Origin: Spyradenecus sp045634445
Lineage (GTDB): Bacteria; Verrucomicrobiota; Kiritimatiellia; RFP12; DVOR01
Direction of reading: 5' to 3'
Assembly: GCA_045634445.1 (NCBI GenBank)
Contig: JAZRAG010000058.1
Location: 1-64,000 of the forward strand
DNA: 64,000 nucleotides
The notes under the pieces are model-generated. The model made no database searches and had not been told where the DNA came from. It was given only the letters and a program-made list of their open reading frames with translations. Below, piece after piece: positions 1 through 8,616 of the stretch. The translations under genes were made by a program, and so were the position numbers. The stretch's first letter is position 1; every line of letters begins with the position of its first letter.

Positions 1-1204
1 TTGTTTGCGCCGCAGGGGCGGCTGCCTTTGCTTGCGGAGCAGCAGCCGCCAAGCGTCGAATCACGGAGTCCTTAAGGAGGGTCAAGCGCTTGAGCACTTC
101 ATCCAAAGAGACCGTCTTCGCGGCACGCGCACAGCGAATCAACGTCATTTCCACGACGGTGCGCACCGAGAGGGAGGATCCCAAACGCGCTTCCATTTCG
201 GAGAGCATGCCTGTGATCTCAACGATGCGCTGTGGCGTGGAGAGCTTCGCCTGCGCTTCCAATACTGCGAGCTGGTCGGAGGTGACGTCCTGCTTGGCGA
301 GTTCTGCGCCGGCTTGTTGGAAGACAAGCAGATTGCGGAAGTGCCAGAGGAGTTCTGCCGTAAAGCGGCGCATGTCCTTGCCCGTAGATTCAAACGAGTG
401 AATCGCCTTCAAAATCGGTGGAATATTGCCATTTAGGATGTTGCTCGCCAAGTCTTCAAGCGCCGTGCGCGAGATCAACCCAAAGACGGAGAGTACGTCT
501 TCTTCGGTGAGGTTGTCGCCCTTAAAGGCGATGAGCTGGTCTAAGGCCGAGAGCGCGTCGCGCAGACCGCCATTTGAACCGCGTGCAATTGCCAAAAGCG
601 CATCATCGGTCACCGTAATCTCTTCTGCATTGCAGATGAAACGGAGGCGGCGTACAATGTCGCCCGTGGAGATACGACGGAGGTCAAAGCGTTGGCAGCG
701 GCTAATAATGGTGGGCAGCACCTTGTCGCCTTCAGTCGTAGCGAAGATGAACTTCACATAGGCTGGCGGCTCTTCCAATGTCTTCAAGAGCGCGTTAAAC
801 GCTGCCTTGGAGAGCATGTGCACTTCGTCAAGGATGAAGATCTTGAAGCGGCTATGGGTGGGCGCGAACTGAATCTGGTCCAACACACCGTGGATGTCTT
901 CCACCTTGTTGTTGGACGCGGCGTCGAGTTCGATCACATCCATATCCATGCCTGTGGCGATGCCTTTACAATTGGCACACTGGCCACAGGGCTGCATGGT
1001 GGGGCCATTTTCGCAATTGAGCGCCATCGCGAAGATGCGCGAGAGCGTCGTCTTACCGATACCACGCGGGCCAATGAAGAGGTAGGCGTGGGCAATGCGG
1101 TCTTGCTGGATGGCATGTGCGAGCGTGCGAGTCACGTGGTCCTGCCCCACGACATCGTCGAAGGTCTTCGGTCGCCACTTTCGCGCAAGTACTTCGTAAG
1201 CCAT
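1..1204 (-). CDS. dnaX: DNA polymerase III gamma/tau subunit, C-terminus cut by window edge
   Basis: Clamp-loader ATPase subunit of the replicative DNA polymerase. Reading the minus strand from the ATG at 1204 gives MAYEVLARKWRPKTFDDVVG, the classic DnaX N-terminus, then a Walker A GPRGIGKTT (about residues 43-51), the zinc-binding cysteine cluster CGQCANCKG, the DELDAASN-type segment (IELDAASNN), a Walker B ILDEVHMLS, and sensor sequences LEEPP and ATTE. The frame stays open to position 1, about 401 residues, so the end of domain III and the tau-specific tail lie outside the window; the last visible stretch is rich in Ala and Gln. It lies downstream of htpG on the same strand with a 31-bp gap, so the two are probably co-transcribed. 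Identification is firm. Confidence 0.97.
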   Translation of the reverse strand, partial: MAYEVLARKWRPKTFDDVVGQDHVTRTLAHAIQQDRIAHAYLFIGPRGIGKTTLSRIFAMALNCENGPTMQPCGQCANCKGIATGMDMDVIELDAASNNKVEDIHGVLDQIQFAPTHSRFKIFILDEVHMLSKAAFNALLKTLEEPPAYVKFIFATTEGDKVLPTIISRCQRFDLRRISTGDIVRRLRFICNAEEITVTDDALLAIARGSNGGLRDALSALDQLIAFKGDNLTEEDVLSVFGLISRTALEDLASNILNGNIPPILKAIHSFESTGKDMRRFTAELLWHFRNLLVFQQAGAELAKQDVTSDQLAVLEAQAKLSTPQRIVEITGMLSEMEARLGSSLSVRTVVEMTLIRCARAAKTVSLDEVLKRLTLLKDSVIRRLAAAAPQAKAAAPAAQT

Positions 1205-1235
1205 AAGATTGCTTGGGTTAACGTGTGAAAGGGGA

Positions 1236-3116
1236 TTAACGCTGTGCCATCAAGGTGGCGACCAACTGATTGAAGCGAGCAGGGTTGGGCGGCAAGGTAC
1301 CTTCTGCGAGGCAGGCTTGACCATAGAGGAGTTCCACCGTGTCTGCGCGCTTGGCGTCATCGGTTTCCGCGGCGAGCGCCTTGATGAGGACATGCTCAGG
1401 ATTGAGTTCCAAGATGCGCTTATCTTCAGGCACGGTCTGACCCATGGCTTCCATCATACGGCGCATGGTCGGATTAAGGGCCGTCGGATCCTGCACGAGG
1501 CAACACGGCGAGTCGGTCAAACGAGCCGTGAGGCGCACTTCCTTCACCGTGGCTTCGAGTTGCTTTGTGACGGCCTCTAAGAGGGGCTTCATCTCTGTGC
1601 TGGCTGCGTCCAACGTCTTCTTCGCTTCATCATCAGCGAGGTCCAAGTCGCCCTTGTCTGCGAAGACGATCGGCGTCTTGTCATACTCATACATCTCAGA
1701 AGCGATGAATTGATCCACCGGCGTCGTGAGGAAGAGCACGTCATAACCCTTAGCCTTGAGCTGTTCCAAGCAGGGGCTCTGCTGGGCAGCCTGAAGGGAG
1801 TCAGCCGTGAGCATGTAAATCGACTTCTGACCTTCGGGCATGGCTTCCTTGTACGCCTTCAAAGAGGTGTACTTGCCACCCTTGAGATTACGGAAGCGCA
1901 AGAGCTCGGTAATCTTCTCGCGGTGTTCCCAATCAGTGTGATACCCTTCCTTGAGGAAGTCGCCAAGGGCGGTCGTGAAGGTTTCAAACTGTTCGGGCTT
2001 GTCCTTCGCCATTTCGCCAATCGCCTTGAGGACGCGGTTGGTCACATCCGAGCGAATCTTACGAATGATCGCATCATCCTGAAGCATTTCGCGCGAGACA
2101 TTGAGTGGCAAATCGCTGCTATCGACCACACCCTTGAGGAAGCGCATCCACGAGGGCGTTAGGGCTTCAATCTCATCACCGATAAAGACATTGCGCACAT
2201 AGAGCGAGAGGCCATGCTTATTGCCAGGCATCATCATCTCCATGCCAGCGCTCTTCGGGATGAAGAGGAGCGCACGATACTCCAAAGCACCTTCTGCTGC
2301 CACATGAAGCACCTTTAAGGGTTCGCCCATGCCGTGCAACGTCTGACGATAGAAGGCTTCATACTCCTCAGCTTTCACCTCGCTCTTCATACGCTTCCAG
2401 AGCGCCACCATCGTATTGAGCGGCTTGGCTTCATCCTCAGCCTTCTGGGCGATGGCCTTCTCATCGGTGAGCGGTTCGGCCTCTTCTTCATGCAAATAGA
2501 TCGGGTAGGCGATGAAGTCCGAATAACGGCGCACCAAGTCCTTAATCGTCCAACCGCTCGTAAACTGTTCCTGATCAGGACGCAAGTGGAGCGTAATCGC
2601 CGTGCCCGGCACCGTACGCGAACCTTCATCCATCGTGTACTCGCCATCACCAGCGCTCATCCACTTCACGGGTACCTGACCCTCACCACGGCGAAGCGAT
2701 TCCACCGTGACGCCATCTGCCACCATAAAGGCTGCGTAGAAGCCAACGCCAAACTTGCCAATCAATTCAGGGATATTGGCTTCCTGATCCTGCTTGAGTG
2801 CCTCGGCGAAAGCCTTTGAACCACTCTTTGCAATCGTACCGAGCGCATCTTCCATTTCGCTCGCGCTCATACCAATGCCGTTATCTTCAATCGTCAACGT
2901 ATGCGTGGCAGCATCTGCCGTCAAACGAATTGCCCATTCTGGCGCCTCTGGTGCAATCGTCTTATCTGTCAATGCAGTATACTTAGCCTTATCAATTGCA
3001 TCGCTCGCATTCGAAATCAACTCGCGCAGGAAGATCTCCTTCTTCGAGTACAACGAATGAATCACCAAATCAAGCATCTGGCGGATTTCCGCCTTAAAAG
3101 CACATGTTTTAGCCAT
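1236..3116 (-). CDS. htpG: Molecular chaperone HtpG (Hsp90 family)
   Basis: Cytosolic ATP-dependent Hsp90 chaperone, 626 residues, the usual bacterial length. The N-terminal GHKL ATPase domain is clear: ELISNASDAIDKAKY near residues 32-46 (ATP-binding Glu/Asn), DNGIGM, and GKFGVGFYAAFMVAD as the ATP lid. The middle and C-terminal domains follow, and there is no eukaryotic MEEVD tail. The ATG at 3116 is preceded by an AAGGAGG Shine-Dalgarno and a TGGTATCAT extended -10. It is the first gene of a minus-strand unit with dnaX. The intergenic region upstream carries four copies of a GTCGTATTTTTG box, which could be regulatory. Confidence 0.98.
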   Translation of the reverse strand: MAKTCAFKAEIRQMLDLVIHSLYSKKEIFLRELISNASDAIDKAKYTALTDKTIAPEAPEWAIRLTADAATHTLTIEDNGIGMSASEMEDALGTIAKSGSKAFAEALKQDQEANIPELIGKFGVGFYAAFMVADGVTVESLRRGEGQVPVKWMSAGDGEYTMDEGSRTVPGTAITLHLRPDQEQFTSGWTIKDLVRRYSDFIAYPIYLHEEEAEPLTDEKAIAQKAEDEAKPLNTMVALWKRMKSEVKAEEYEAFYRQTLHGMGEPLKVLHVAAEGALEYRALLFIPKSAGMEMMMPGNKHGLSLYVRNVFIGDEIEALTPSWMRFLKGVVDSSDLPLNVSREMLQDDAIIRKIRSDVTNRVLKAIGEMAKDKPEQFETFTTALGDFLKEGYHTDWEHREKITELLRFRNLKGGKYTSLKAYKEAMPEGQKSIYMLTADSLQAAQQSPCLEQLKAKGYDVLFLTTPVDQFIASEMYEYDKTPIVFADKGDLDLADDEAKKTLDAASTEMKPLLEAVTKQLEATVKEVRLTARLTDSPCCLVQDPTALNPTMRRMMEAMGQTVPEDKRILELNPEHVLIKALAAETDDAKRADTVELLYGQACLAEGTLPPNPARFNQLVATLMAQR

Positions 3117-3130
3117 GATATTAACCTAAC

Positions 3131-3156
3131 CTCCTTATTGAGGGCATATGATACCA
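3131..3156 (-). promoter_or_regulatory. htpG promoter and ribosome binding site
   Basis: On the minus strand TGGTATCAT (3148-3156; hexamer TATCAT at 3148-3153) forms an extended -10, followed by AAGGAGG around 3130-3136, about 14-20 bases before the htpG ATG. The same TGG-TATNNT type box recurs upstream of many genes in the window. No convincing -35 hexamer is seen. Confidence 0.55.
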
Positions 3157-3759
3157 CAATCTTCACACGCGTGCAAGCGCGCCGCGCGTTACGTCACATG
3201 GAATATGTGCCTGATGCGAGTGGATGATTAACCCGATGTGAGCCTTAATTACAACGTTGATAATGTATGTGACCCTATCATTTGCTTGATGTTGGCATAT
3301 GGTTGCCTCTACGGAAGGAGGGGCCATGTCGTATTTTTGCAAAACCCGACATGGGGTTGACGAAGGATAAACATCTGTAAAAGCCTGTTATTTCAACCTT
3401 TTGTCAACCCAAGCCCCCTTTTCTAAGGCTGTTCAAAAATACGATCTCTTTCTATCATACTTACTATATTGAATTAGAAAATAATAATAGTATCGTAGCC
3501 AGAACACGCCACCCCACCGCACAGACATCATCACGGCGCAACCTTTTGACGACGATAGATGAAGGTCGTATTTTTGAACATCACGTCAATACCCATTAAA
3601 GCACGTCTATGACGTTGTTTTAGCGGATTTTGTGTTTTTGAAAATGTGCGAAAATACGACATTCTGAAGCGTGTTTGCCGTTTATTGGCGGCTTGCGGCC
3701 GAGAGGCGTTAATGAGCAAAAAGGAACAAGGGGGTGGCGGAGGAGGCGTTGTGCTATGG
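3157..3759. repeat. htpG / lipoprotein intergenic region with four GTCGTATTTTTG boxes
   Basis: About 600 bp without a supportable gene. It holds four copies of one box in alternating orientation: GTCGTATTTTTG at 3328-3339 and 3565-3577, and its reverse complement at 3434-3444 (CAAAAATACGA) and 3649-3660 (CGAAAATACGAC). The first copy sits in an 8-bp inverted repeat CCATGTCG/CGACATGG (3324-3331, 3347-3354). A second imperfect inverted repeat (GGGTTGAC..., 3353-3366 against 3398-3412) follows directly. Whether these are operators, transcript hairpins or a degraded element cannot be told from the sequence. Confidence 0.5.
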
Positions 3760-3765
3760 TATAAT
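3760..3765 (+). promoter_or_regulatory. Extended -10 box directly abutting the start codon
   Basis: TGGTATAAT (hexamer 3760-3765) ends six bases before the ATG at 3772, so the transcript should begin at or next to the A of the start codon and be leaderless. No Shine-Dalgarno fits between them. Confidence 0.6.
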
Positions 3766-3771
3766 AGTGCG

Positions 3772-4716
3772 ATGAAGATGAAACTGGCTTTTGGTCTATT
3801 AGTATCGGTGTTTGCGCTTGGCATGGTGGGCCTATGGGGGTGTCGCTCGGCTGATTTGGCGCAGGCGCATGCGGCGTCGTTGCAGGCGGCGTATGGGCAG
3901 GGGAACCGTTGGGAAGCGGTTTCGGAGGCGGATTTGCGCGAGTATGTGTTGCCACTGACTTCATTAGGCGAGGATGAGGTGGATTGGTTGCCAATTCTCC
4001 AACCCCTTGCGCAGGAATTGACTGCAGAGGCAACCTCTCCGCTTGAGGCGGCGATACTCATAAACCGTCACATGTGGAAGCGCATCAATGTCATTTACTC
4101 CACCCAACGAGATAAGCCGAATCAAGATCCCTTGCATTCAATGCGGATTGGGTTGGCTTCGTGTTCGGGGCTCTCTATCCTCCTTGTGGATGCCTGTCGC
4201 AGTGTGGGGATTCCCGCGCGTGTAGTGGGCTGCATGTGGCGCTTAAAGCCTGGTAATCACAGTTGGGTCGAAGTGAAGAGCGGCGGCAAGTGGTATCCGT
4301 TAGGTGCCTTTGAGGATTGTCCGCCCGACCAATTATGGTTTCTCGGTGATGCGGCGGCGGCCGATGCGACAGACCCGCGCTTTACCATCTACGCTGCACG
4401 TAAGACCCCGCTTAATGGTACCTATTTCTTTGGGTGGGGCGTCCCTGCAGAGAATGTGACCCATCTCTATGTGAAGGCGCCGACTGTAGCAACAGGGTGT
4501 AAGGTCTACTTCGCTGTCGAACGCAAGGGTGCGCGCGTAGCAGTGCCGTTTGTGGTGAATGGAAAAACGTATCAGTCGCCGGGGCCGCTACAAGATATGA
4601 ATGACTACGCAGAGGTGATTTTGCCAGCAGCTGGACCCTTCACCGTGGAACTGGAGGGCAAGACCTATCATTATGAGGCCAAGGCGCATCAAATCATTGT
4701 GGAACAATTGCCATGA
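3772..4716 (+). CDS. Transglutaminase-like domain lipoprotein
   Basis: Predicted exported protein of 314 residues with a transglutaminase-like cysteine-protease fold. The N-terminus MKMKLAFGLLVSVFALGM is a signal sequence ending in LWGC, an acceptable though imperfect lipobox (Cys24). The papain-like triad is visible: Cys131 in ASCSGLS, His163 in NHSWVEV and Asp182 in FEDCP; the PARVVG segment before the His is typical of the family. Bacterial members act as peptidases or hydrolases, often on envelope material, but the substrate cannot be named. The frame is open upstream to 3646, but the start at 3772 gives the signal peptide. It overlaps the next gene by four bases (ATGA), so the two are translationally coupled. 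Confidence 0.8.
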   Translation: MKMKLAFGLLVSVFALGMVGLWGCRSADLAQAHAASLQAAYGQGNRWEAVSEADLREYVLPLTSLGEDEVDWLPILQPLAQELTAEATSPLEAAILINRHMWKRINVIYSTQRDKPNQDPLHSMRIGLASCSGLSILLVDACRSVGIPARVVGCMWRLKPGNHSWVEVKSGGKWYPLGAFEDCPPDQLWFLGDAAAADATDPRFTIYAARKTPLNGTYFFGWGVPAENVTHLYVKAPTVATGCKVYFAVERKGARVAVPFVVNGKTYQSPGPLQDMNDYAEVILPAAGPFTVELEGKTYHYEAKAHQIIVEQLP

Positions 4717-6086
4717 GCGATGCAAAAGACGCTAAAGCGAAGTTTGAGTTCACCCCGTGGCGGGCGACGCAGTTCTTCATTCCGCTCTGCATTCAGGCGA
4801 TGAGCCAATCGCTAACCTATCCCTTGGTGGGGATCGTGGTGGCCAATGGCGCAGGCGGTGCGAAGGAGTACTCCGCCTTTGCCCAAGGGCTCATGATTAT
4901 GTTCTTCCTTGGTACCCTCGGTTATGGACTCGTGACCACAGGGATGGTCTACGCAAAGGATCGTGTGGGCTACCTACGCTTTAAGCTCGTCAACCTCATT
5001 ATCATGCTCATCATGGCGGGTGGGCAGATCTTCCTCGCCCTGCCAGGGGTGGCGCCCTTTGTCTTCGGTACCTGCCTTGGGCTTGAGGGGGCGCAACTCG
5101 AGGTGGCGCGTTGGTCAATGCTCTGCTCGGTTCCTGCGCAGATGGGCTTCATGATGCGAAACGTGCCGCAGGTGGTGCTCTATAACGAACACGAGACGGC
5201 GTCGGCCAACTTCGCCACGATTCTCCGTATTCTCATTACTGCCGGCGCCGCGCCGCTTTTCTATTGGTTGGGGCTTGTCGGCTGGCAGTGGGGGTGCGTC
5301 TGCCTGAGCTTCCCCGTGCTCTTTGAAGCTGCCATGATGAAGATCCTCGCGCGGAAGTATGTCCAACGTTTACCGCGTTGCCTCTCACCGCAGACGCGCA
5401 TCTCTACGGCTGGCATCTTCCTTTTTAACATCCCACTCTCCCTTGGTGGGATGTTGCTGATGTTCGCCATCTTCATGCTTAATGCGATTATCAACCGCGC
5501 GGATCAAGGCGTGGAGATGTTGGCAATTCACTTGGTGGCGATTGGGTTAGTCAACCCGCTCTCTTATGGCGCGCTGCGCAACCAAGCGGTGGCGATTGGC
5601 TTCCCCCAACGCGATGTGCGCGATCAGCGTACCTTCTGTTTTGCCGCCGTGAGTGGGCTTTGCCTCGCAGCCGTTCTTCTTGTGATGCAGATTCCCGCGC
5701 TTGCGAAGGGTTACTTCTGTGGCGTGCAACACCTCTCTGACTGGCAAGCGCCTTTGGCTCAACGCGCCCTTTTGGTGGCGATGATTTTCCCCGTGGTGCA
5801 GGCTTTGCGTGGACATGCAGAGGGATTGGCCGCAGCGCGTAAGCGCCCCAACGCCGTATTGGCGGGTCAGGCGGTCTTCTTCGGGGTCTTAGTTGCCGTC
5901 CTGGTGATTCTCTTTGGCCTCAAGGTGCCAGGCTATCTGATGGGCATCATCTCCCTCTGTTCGGCCTCAACAGCAGCCTTTGTTACGATTCGTATTGGGT
6001 TGGCCCTCGCGCGATTGGAAGAAGATTACCCGCTTCCGGTAGCTGAGCGCGTGGCCAGTGGACGTTCGAATGAGCGTCGCGTATAA
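4713..6086 (+). CDS. Polytopic membrane protein, probable MOP-superfamily exporter/flippase
   Basis: A 457-residue integral membrane protein with roughly ten to twelve hydrophobic segments. The general pattern (an amphipathic charged N-terminus, hydrophobic pairs, a mid-protein repeat beginning near ISTAGIFLFNIPLSLGG) resembles the MATE/polysaccharide-flippase superfamily, but I see no diagnostic motif, so the assignment is tentative and the substrate unknown. It starts inside the stop of the transglutaminase-like lipoprotein gene (ATGA overlap) and is followed after 21 bp by the U32 gene, so the three form one operon. Coupling to an envelope hydrolase suggests transport of an envelope-related compound; that is inference. 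Confidence 0.55.
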   Translation: MSDAKDAKAKFEFTPWRATQFFIPLCIQAMSQSLTYPLVGIVVANGAGGAKEYSAFAQGLMIMFFLGTLGYGLVTTGMVYAKDRVGYLRFKLVNLIIMLIMAGGQIFLALPGVAPFVFGTCLGLEGAQLEVARWSMLCSVPAQMGFMMRNVPQVVLYNEHETASANFATILRILITAGAAPLFYWLGLVGWQWGCVCLSFPVLFEAAMMKILARKYVQRLPRCLSPQTRISTAGIFLFNIPLSLGGMLLMFAIFMLNAIINRADQGVEMLAIHLVAIGLVNPLSYGALRNQAVAIGFPQRDVRDQRTFCFAAVSGLCLAAVLLVMQIPALAKGYFCGVQHLSDWQAPLAQRALLVAMIFPVVQALRGHAEGLAAARKRPNAVLAGQAVFFGVLVAVLVILFGLKVPGYLMGIISLCSASTAAFVTIRIGLALARLEEDYPLPVAERVASGRSNERRV

Positions 6087-6107
6087 GATTGATTGGAGCA
6101 ACATAGC

Positions 6108-7349
6108 ATGACCTTACCTGAACTTCTCGCCCCAGCAGGGGACCAAGCCAGCTTCCATGCAGCATTAGCCAATGGCGCAGATGCTGTCTATATCGGCATT
6201 GGGCGCTTCAATATGCGTCGTAGCCAAGACGGGTGCCTGCACTTCAACCAGATCCCTAATATGGTGAAAGAGGCCCACGCTGTAGGCTCTAAGCTCTATG
6301 TGACGCTCAATACCATTGTCTATCAAGACGAATTGCCCGAGCTCGATCGCACCATTGCCCTCCTCAAAGAGGCCGCAGTGGATGCTGTGATTGCCTGTGA
6401 CTGGGCGGTGATTCGCCGCGCAAAGGCCGCAGGAATCCCCGTGCATGTCTCTACCCAGATGTCGGCCTCCAATGCCGAAGTCGTGCGTTTCCTCGCGGAG
6501 CAGGGTGCCGAACGTGTCGTCTTGGCGCGTGAGTGTTCTTTAGAAGACATCGCAGTGATTGCCAAAGAGGGCGGCGTGCCGATTGAAGTCTTCGGCCACG
6601 GCGCGCAGTGCGTAGCCACCAGTGGGCGTTGCTTCCTCTCGCAGATGGCGTATGGGTGTAGCTCCTCGCGTGGACAGTGTTTGCAACCCTGCCGTCGCCG
6701 TTACCACATCAAAGAGGTCTCCGATGGCGTTGAGGCAGGGGCGAATGCCGAATTTGAGATTGGGCCCAGCTTCATCCTCTCGGCCAAGGACTTATGTACG
6801 TTGGGCATGTTGCCTGAATTGATTGCTGCGGGTGTAGCCTCGCTCAAGATTGAAGGCCGCGCGCGTAATCCTGAATACGTGGCCAATGTTGTGCGCGCCT
6901 ATCGTAAGGCGTTGGATGCAATTGCTGCAGGCACCTATGATGAAGCTTGCCGCGCTGAGTGTCTGCAGCTCGTCAATGCCGTCTATCACCGTCCCTTCGC
7001 AGAAGGACTTCTGCGCGGGCGTCCAGGGCAGGAACAGTTCACCGATACGGATGCTAACTTCGCAACTGAGAAGAAGCTCTATCTCGGCGTGGTGCGCAAT
7101 TACTATGCCCGTCACAACGTGGCAGAAGTCTTGGTGCATGAAGGGGTGCTTAAACCCGATACGCGGTTGGCCATTCATGGGCCGAAGACAGGCGTTGTGG
7201 ACTTCGTTGTGGGGACCTTACGTCAAGATGAGCAGATGCCGCAAGAGGTGCGTCGCGGTGAATGGGTGACCTTCGTGGTGCCTGAACGCGTGCGCCCTGG
7301 CGATAAGGTCTACTTCGTTGTCCCAGCGCAACCCACTCCCGTGCGCTAA
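6108..7349 (+). CDS. U32 family peptidase-like protein (TrhP/RlhA-type tRNA or rRNA hydroxylation)
   Basis: A 413-residue peptidase U32 family protein. It opens with PELLAPAGDQASFHAAL, carries the family signature VFGHGAQCVATSGRCFLSQ and a downstream GQCLQPCRRRY, giving the four-cysteine arrangement (C-x6-C, then C-x3-C) seen in TrhP and RlhA. Those enzymes introduce 5-hydroxyuridine in tRNA or 5-hydroxycytidine in 23S rRNA with prephenate as cofactor source; older collagenase annotations are misleading. GGAG at 6095-6098 stands nine bases before the ATG at 6108, which decides this start over an upstream TTG. It is the third gene of the operon. Which of the two RNA substrates is used cannot be read from the sequence. 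Confidence 0.85.
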   Translation: MTLPELLAPAGDQASFHAALANGADAVYIGIGRFNMRRSQDGCLHFNQIPNMVKEAHAVGSKLYVTLNTIVYQDELPELDRTIALLKEAAVDAVIACDWAVIRRAKAAGIPVHVSTQMSASNAEVVRFLAEQGAERVVLARECSLEDIAVIAKEGGVPIEVFGHGAQCVATSGRCFLSQMAYGCSSSRGQCLQPCRRRYHIKEVSDGVEAGANAEFEIGPSFILSAKDLCTLGMLPELIAAGVASLKIEGRARNPEYVANVVRAYRKALDAIAAGTYDEACRAECLQLVNAVYHRPFAEGLLRGRPGQEQFTDTDANFATEKKLYLGVVRNYYARHNVAEVLVHEGVLKPDTRLAIHGPKTGVVDFVVGTLRQDEQMPQEVRRGEWVTFVVPERVRPGDKVYFVVPAQPTPVR

Positions 7350-7368
7350 GCCGCACGATTGTTAACCG

Positions 7369-8613
7369 TTATGGAATGATGAGCAGGTCGCCCTCAAGTT
7401 GCGTGGGGGTGACCCAAACACGTTTGCCGCGTGGGAAAGCGGCGGGAAGGCGACAGTGAAAGCGTTCGGCAGACCAACCCAGACGGACGTCACCGCGGCG
7501 TTGTTCAGGGATGACCTCTAAGGGCTTGCCCACCGCCAAACGCAGTTGGGCTGTGGCTTGTAAGGCGGCGGTTTCACGTAAGGACTTGGCGCGCAGTTGG
7601 ATTTCGGCGGGCGGAACATGGTTGGGGAAGGTAGCCGCAGGCGTGCCTTCACGGATGGAATAGGGGAAGACGTGTGCCCCTGTGAAGGGGTAAGCCGCAA
7701 TAAAGGCGCGTGTCTCTTCAGCGTGGGCTGCGGTTTCGCCAGGGTGGCCCGCAATCCAGTCTGCACTCAAGCCACATCCCGGTAAGGTGGTACAGACTGT
7801 CTCAAGAAGACGATGGAGGTCCGCCTGGGTATAACGTCGGCGCATCAAAGAGAGGACCGCGTCACTTGCTGACTGCATGGGGAAGTGTAAGAAGGGGCAG
7901 ATGCGGCCTTTAGACCGCGCAATGAGTTGGATCAGTGCCGTATCATCCAAGATGCAAGGCTCAAGTGAACCAATGCGGAAACGCCCTTCGCCTGGCACTT
8001 CCACGAGCCGTCGGAGGAGTTCGATGAAGTCATAGCCGTGTAGGGGGTCGCGGTAGAGCGCCAAGTGGCAACCCGTCAGCACAATCTCCTCATACCCCTG
8101 CGCAAAGAGTGCCTGCGCACGCGCCAAAATGCGGTCGGAAGGTTCTGAAACTGGTGCACCGCGGAGGTGCGGCACAATGCAGTAGGCGCAGAATTGGTCG
8201 CACCCATCCTGGATGATAAGCGAGGCGCGCGTACGATGGCGTGGAGGCGAAAGGTGGGGTGTTGTCGTGGGAAGTGCTTGGGCTTGGAGGAAGGCAAGCG
8301 TCTGGGTGAGCCACTCGCCCTTCTGCGCGTGCGGAATTCGCAAGTCAATCGCAACCTCTTTCACCAACTCTGCGGCGCAACCGCTAAGGATGATCTTCAG
8401 CTTGGGGCGTTGTTGGCGAACCGCGCGCAAGAGGCGCGTGACTTCCTTTACCGCGGGTTCGGTTACGGCACACGAATGAACGCAGAAGACGTCAGCCTCT
8501 GAACGATCGGTAATGGCATAACCACGCGCGGCGAGTTCGCTTTGCCACCCCTCACTCTCGGCTTGATTGAGGCGGCAACCAAAGGTTTGAAAGGCAAGCG
8601 AAGGACGCGTCAC
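7369..8613 (-). CDS. mtaB: MtaB-type radical SAM tRNA methylthiotransferase
   Basis: A 414-residue radical SAM methylthiotransferase. The N-terminal UPF0004 domain has three conserved cysteines (TFGCRLNQAES, VHSCAVTEPA, LSGCAAE), and the radical SAM motif is DGCDQFCAYCIVPHLRG (CxxxCxxC). A C-terminal TRAM-like region follows. The FGCRLNQ signature and the short spacing fit MtaB (t6A37 to ms2t6A37 in tRNAs reading ANN codons) rather than MiaB or RimO. The gene lies three bases downstream of murG on the same strand and converges with the U32 gene, its stop only 19 bp away. Two tRNA-modification candidates thus sit tail to tail. Confidence 0.9.
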   Translation of the reverse strand: MTRPSLAFQTFGCRLNQAESEGWQSELAARGYAITDRSEADVFCVHSCAVTEPAVKEVTRLLRAVRQQRPKLKIILSGCAAELVKEVAIDLRIPHAQKGEWLTQTLAFLQAQALPTTTPHLSPPRHRTRASLIIQDGCDQFCAYCIVPHLRGAPVSEPSDRILARAQALFAQGYEEIVLTGCHLALYRDPLHGYDFIELLRRLVEVPGEGRFRIGSLEPCILDDTALIQLIARSKGRICPFLHFPMQSASDAVLSLMRRRYTQADLHRLLETVCTTLPGCGLSADWIAGHPGETAAHAEETRAFIAAYPFTGAHVFPYSIREGTPAATFPNHVPPAEIQLRAKSLRETAALQATAQLRLAVGKPLEVIPEQRRGDVRLGWSAERFHCRLPAAFPRGKRVWVTPTQLEGDLLIIP

Positions 8614-8616
8614 GGG

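Noticed and set aside
3531..4061. Minus-strand open frame across the intergenic region and the lipoprotein gene
   Set aside because: Overlaps the transglutaminase-like gene, which has an intact catalytic triad; the antisense product is low-complexity.
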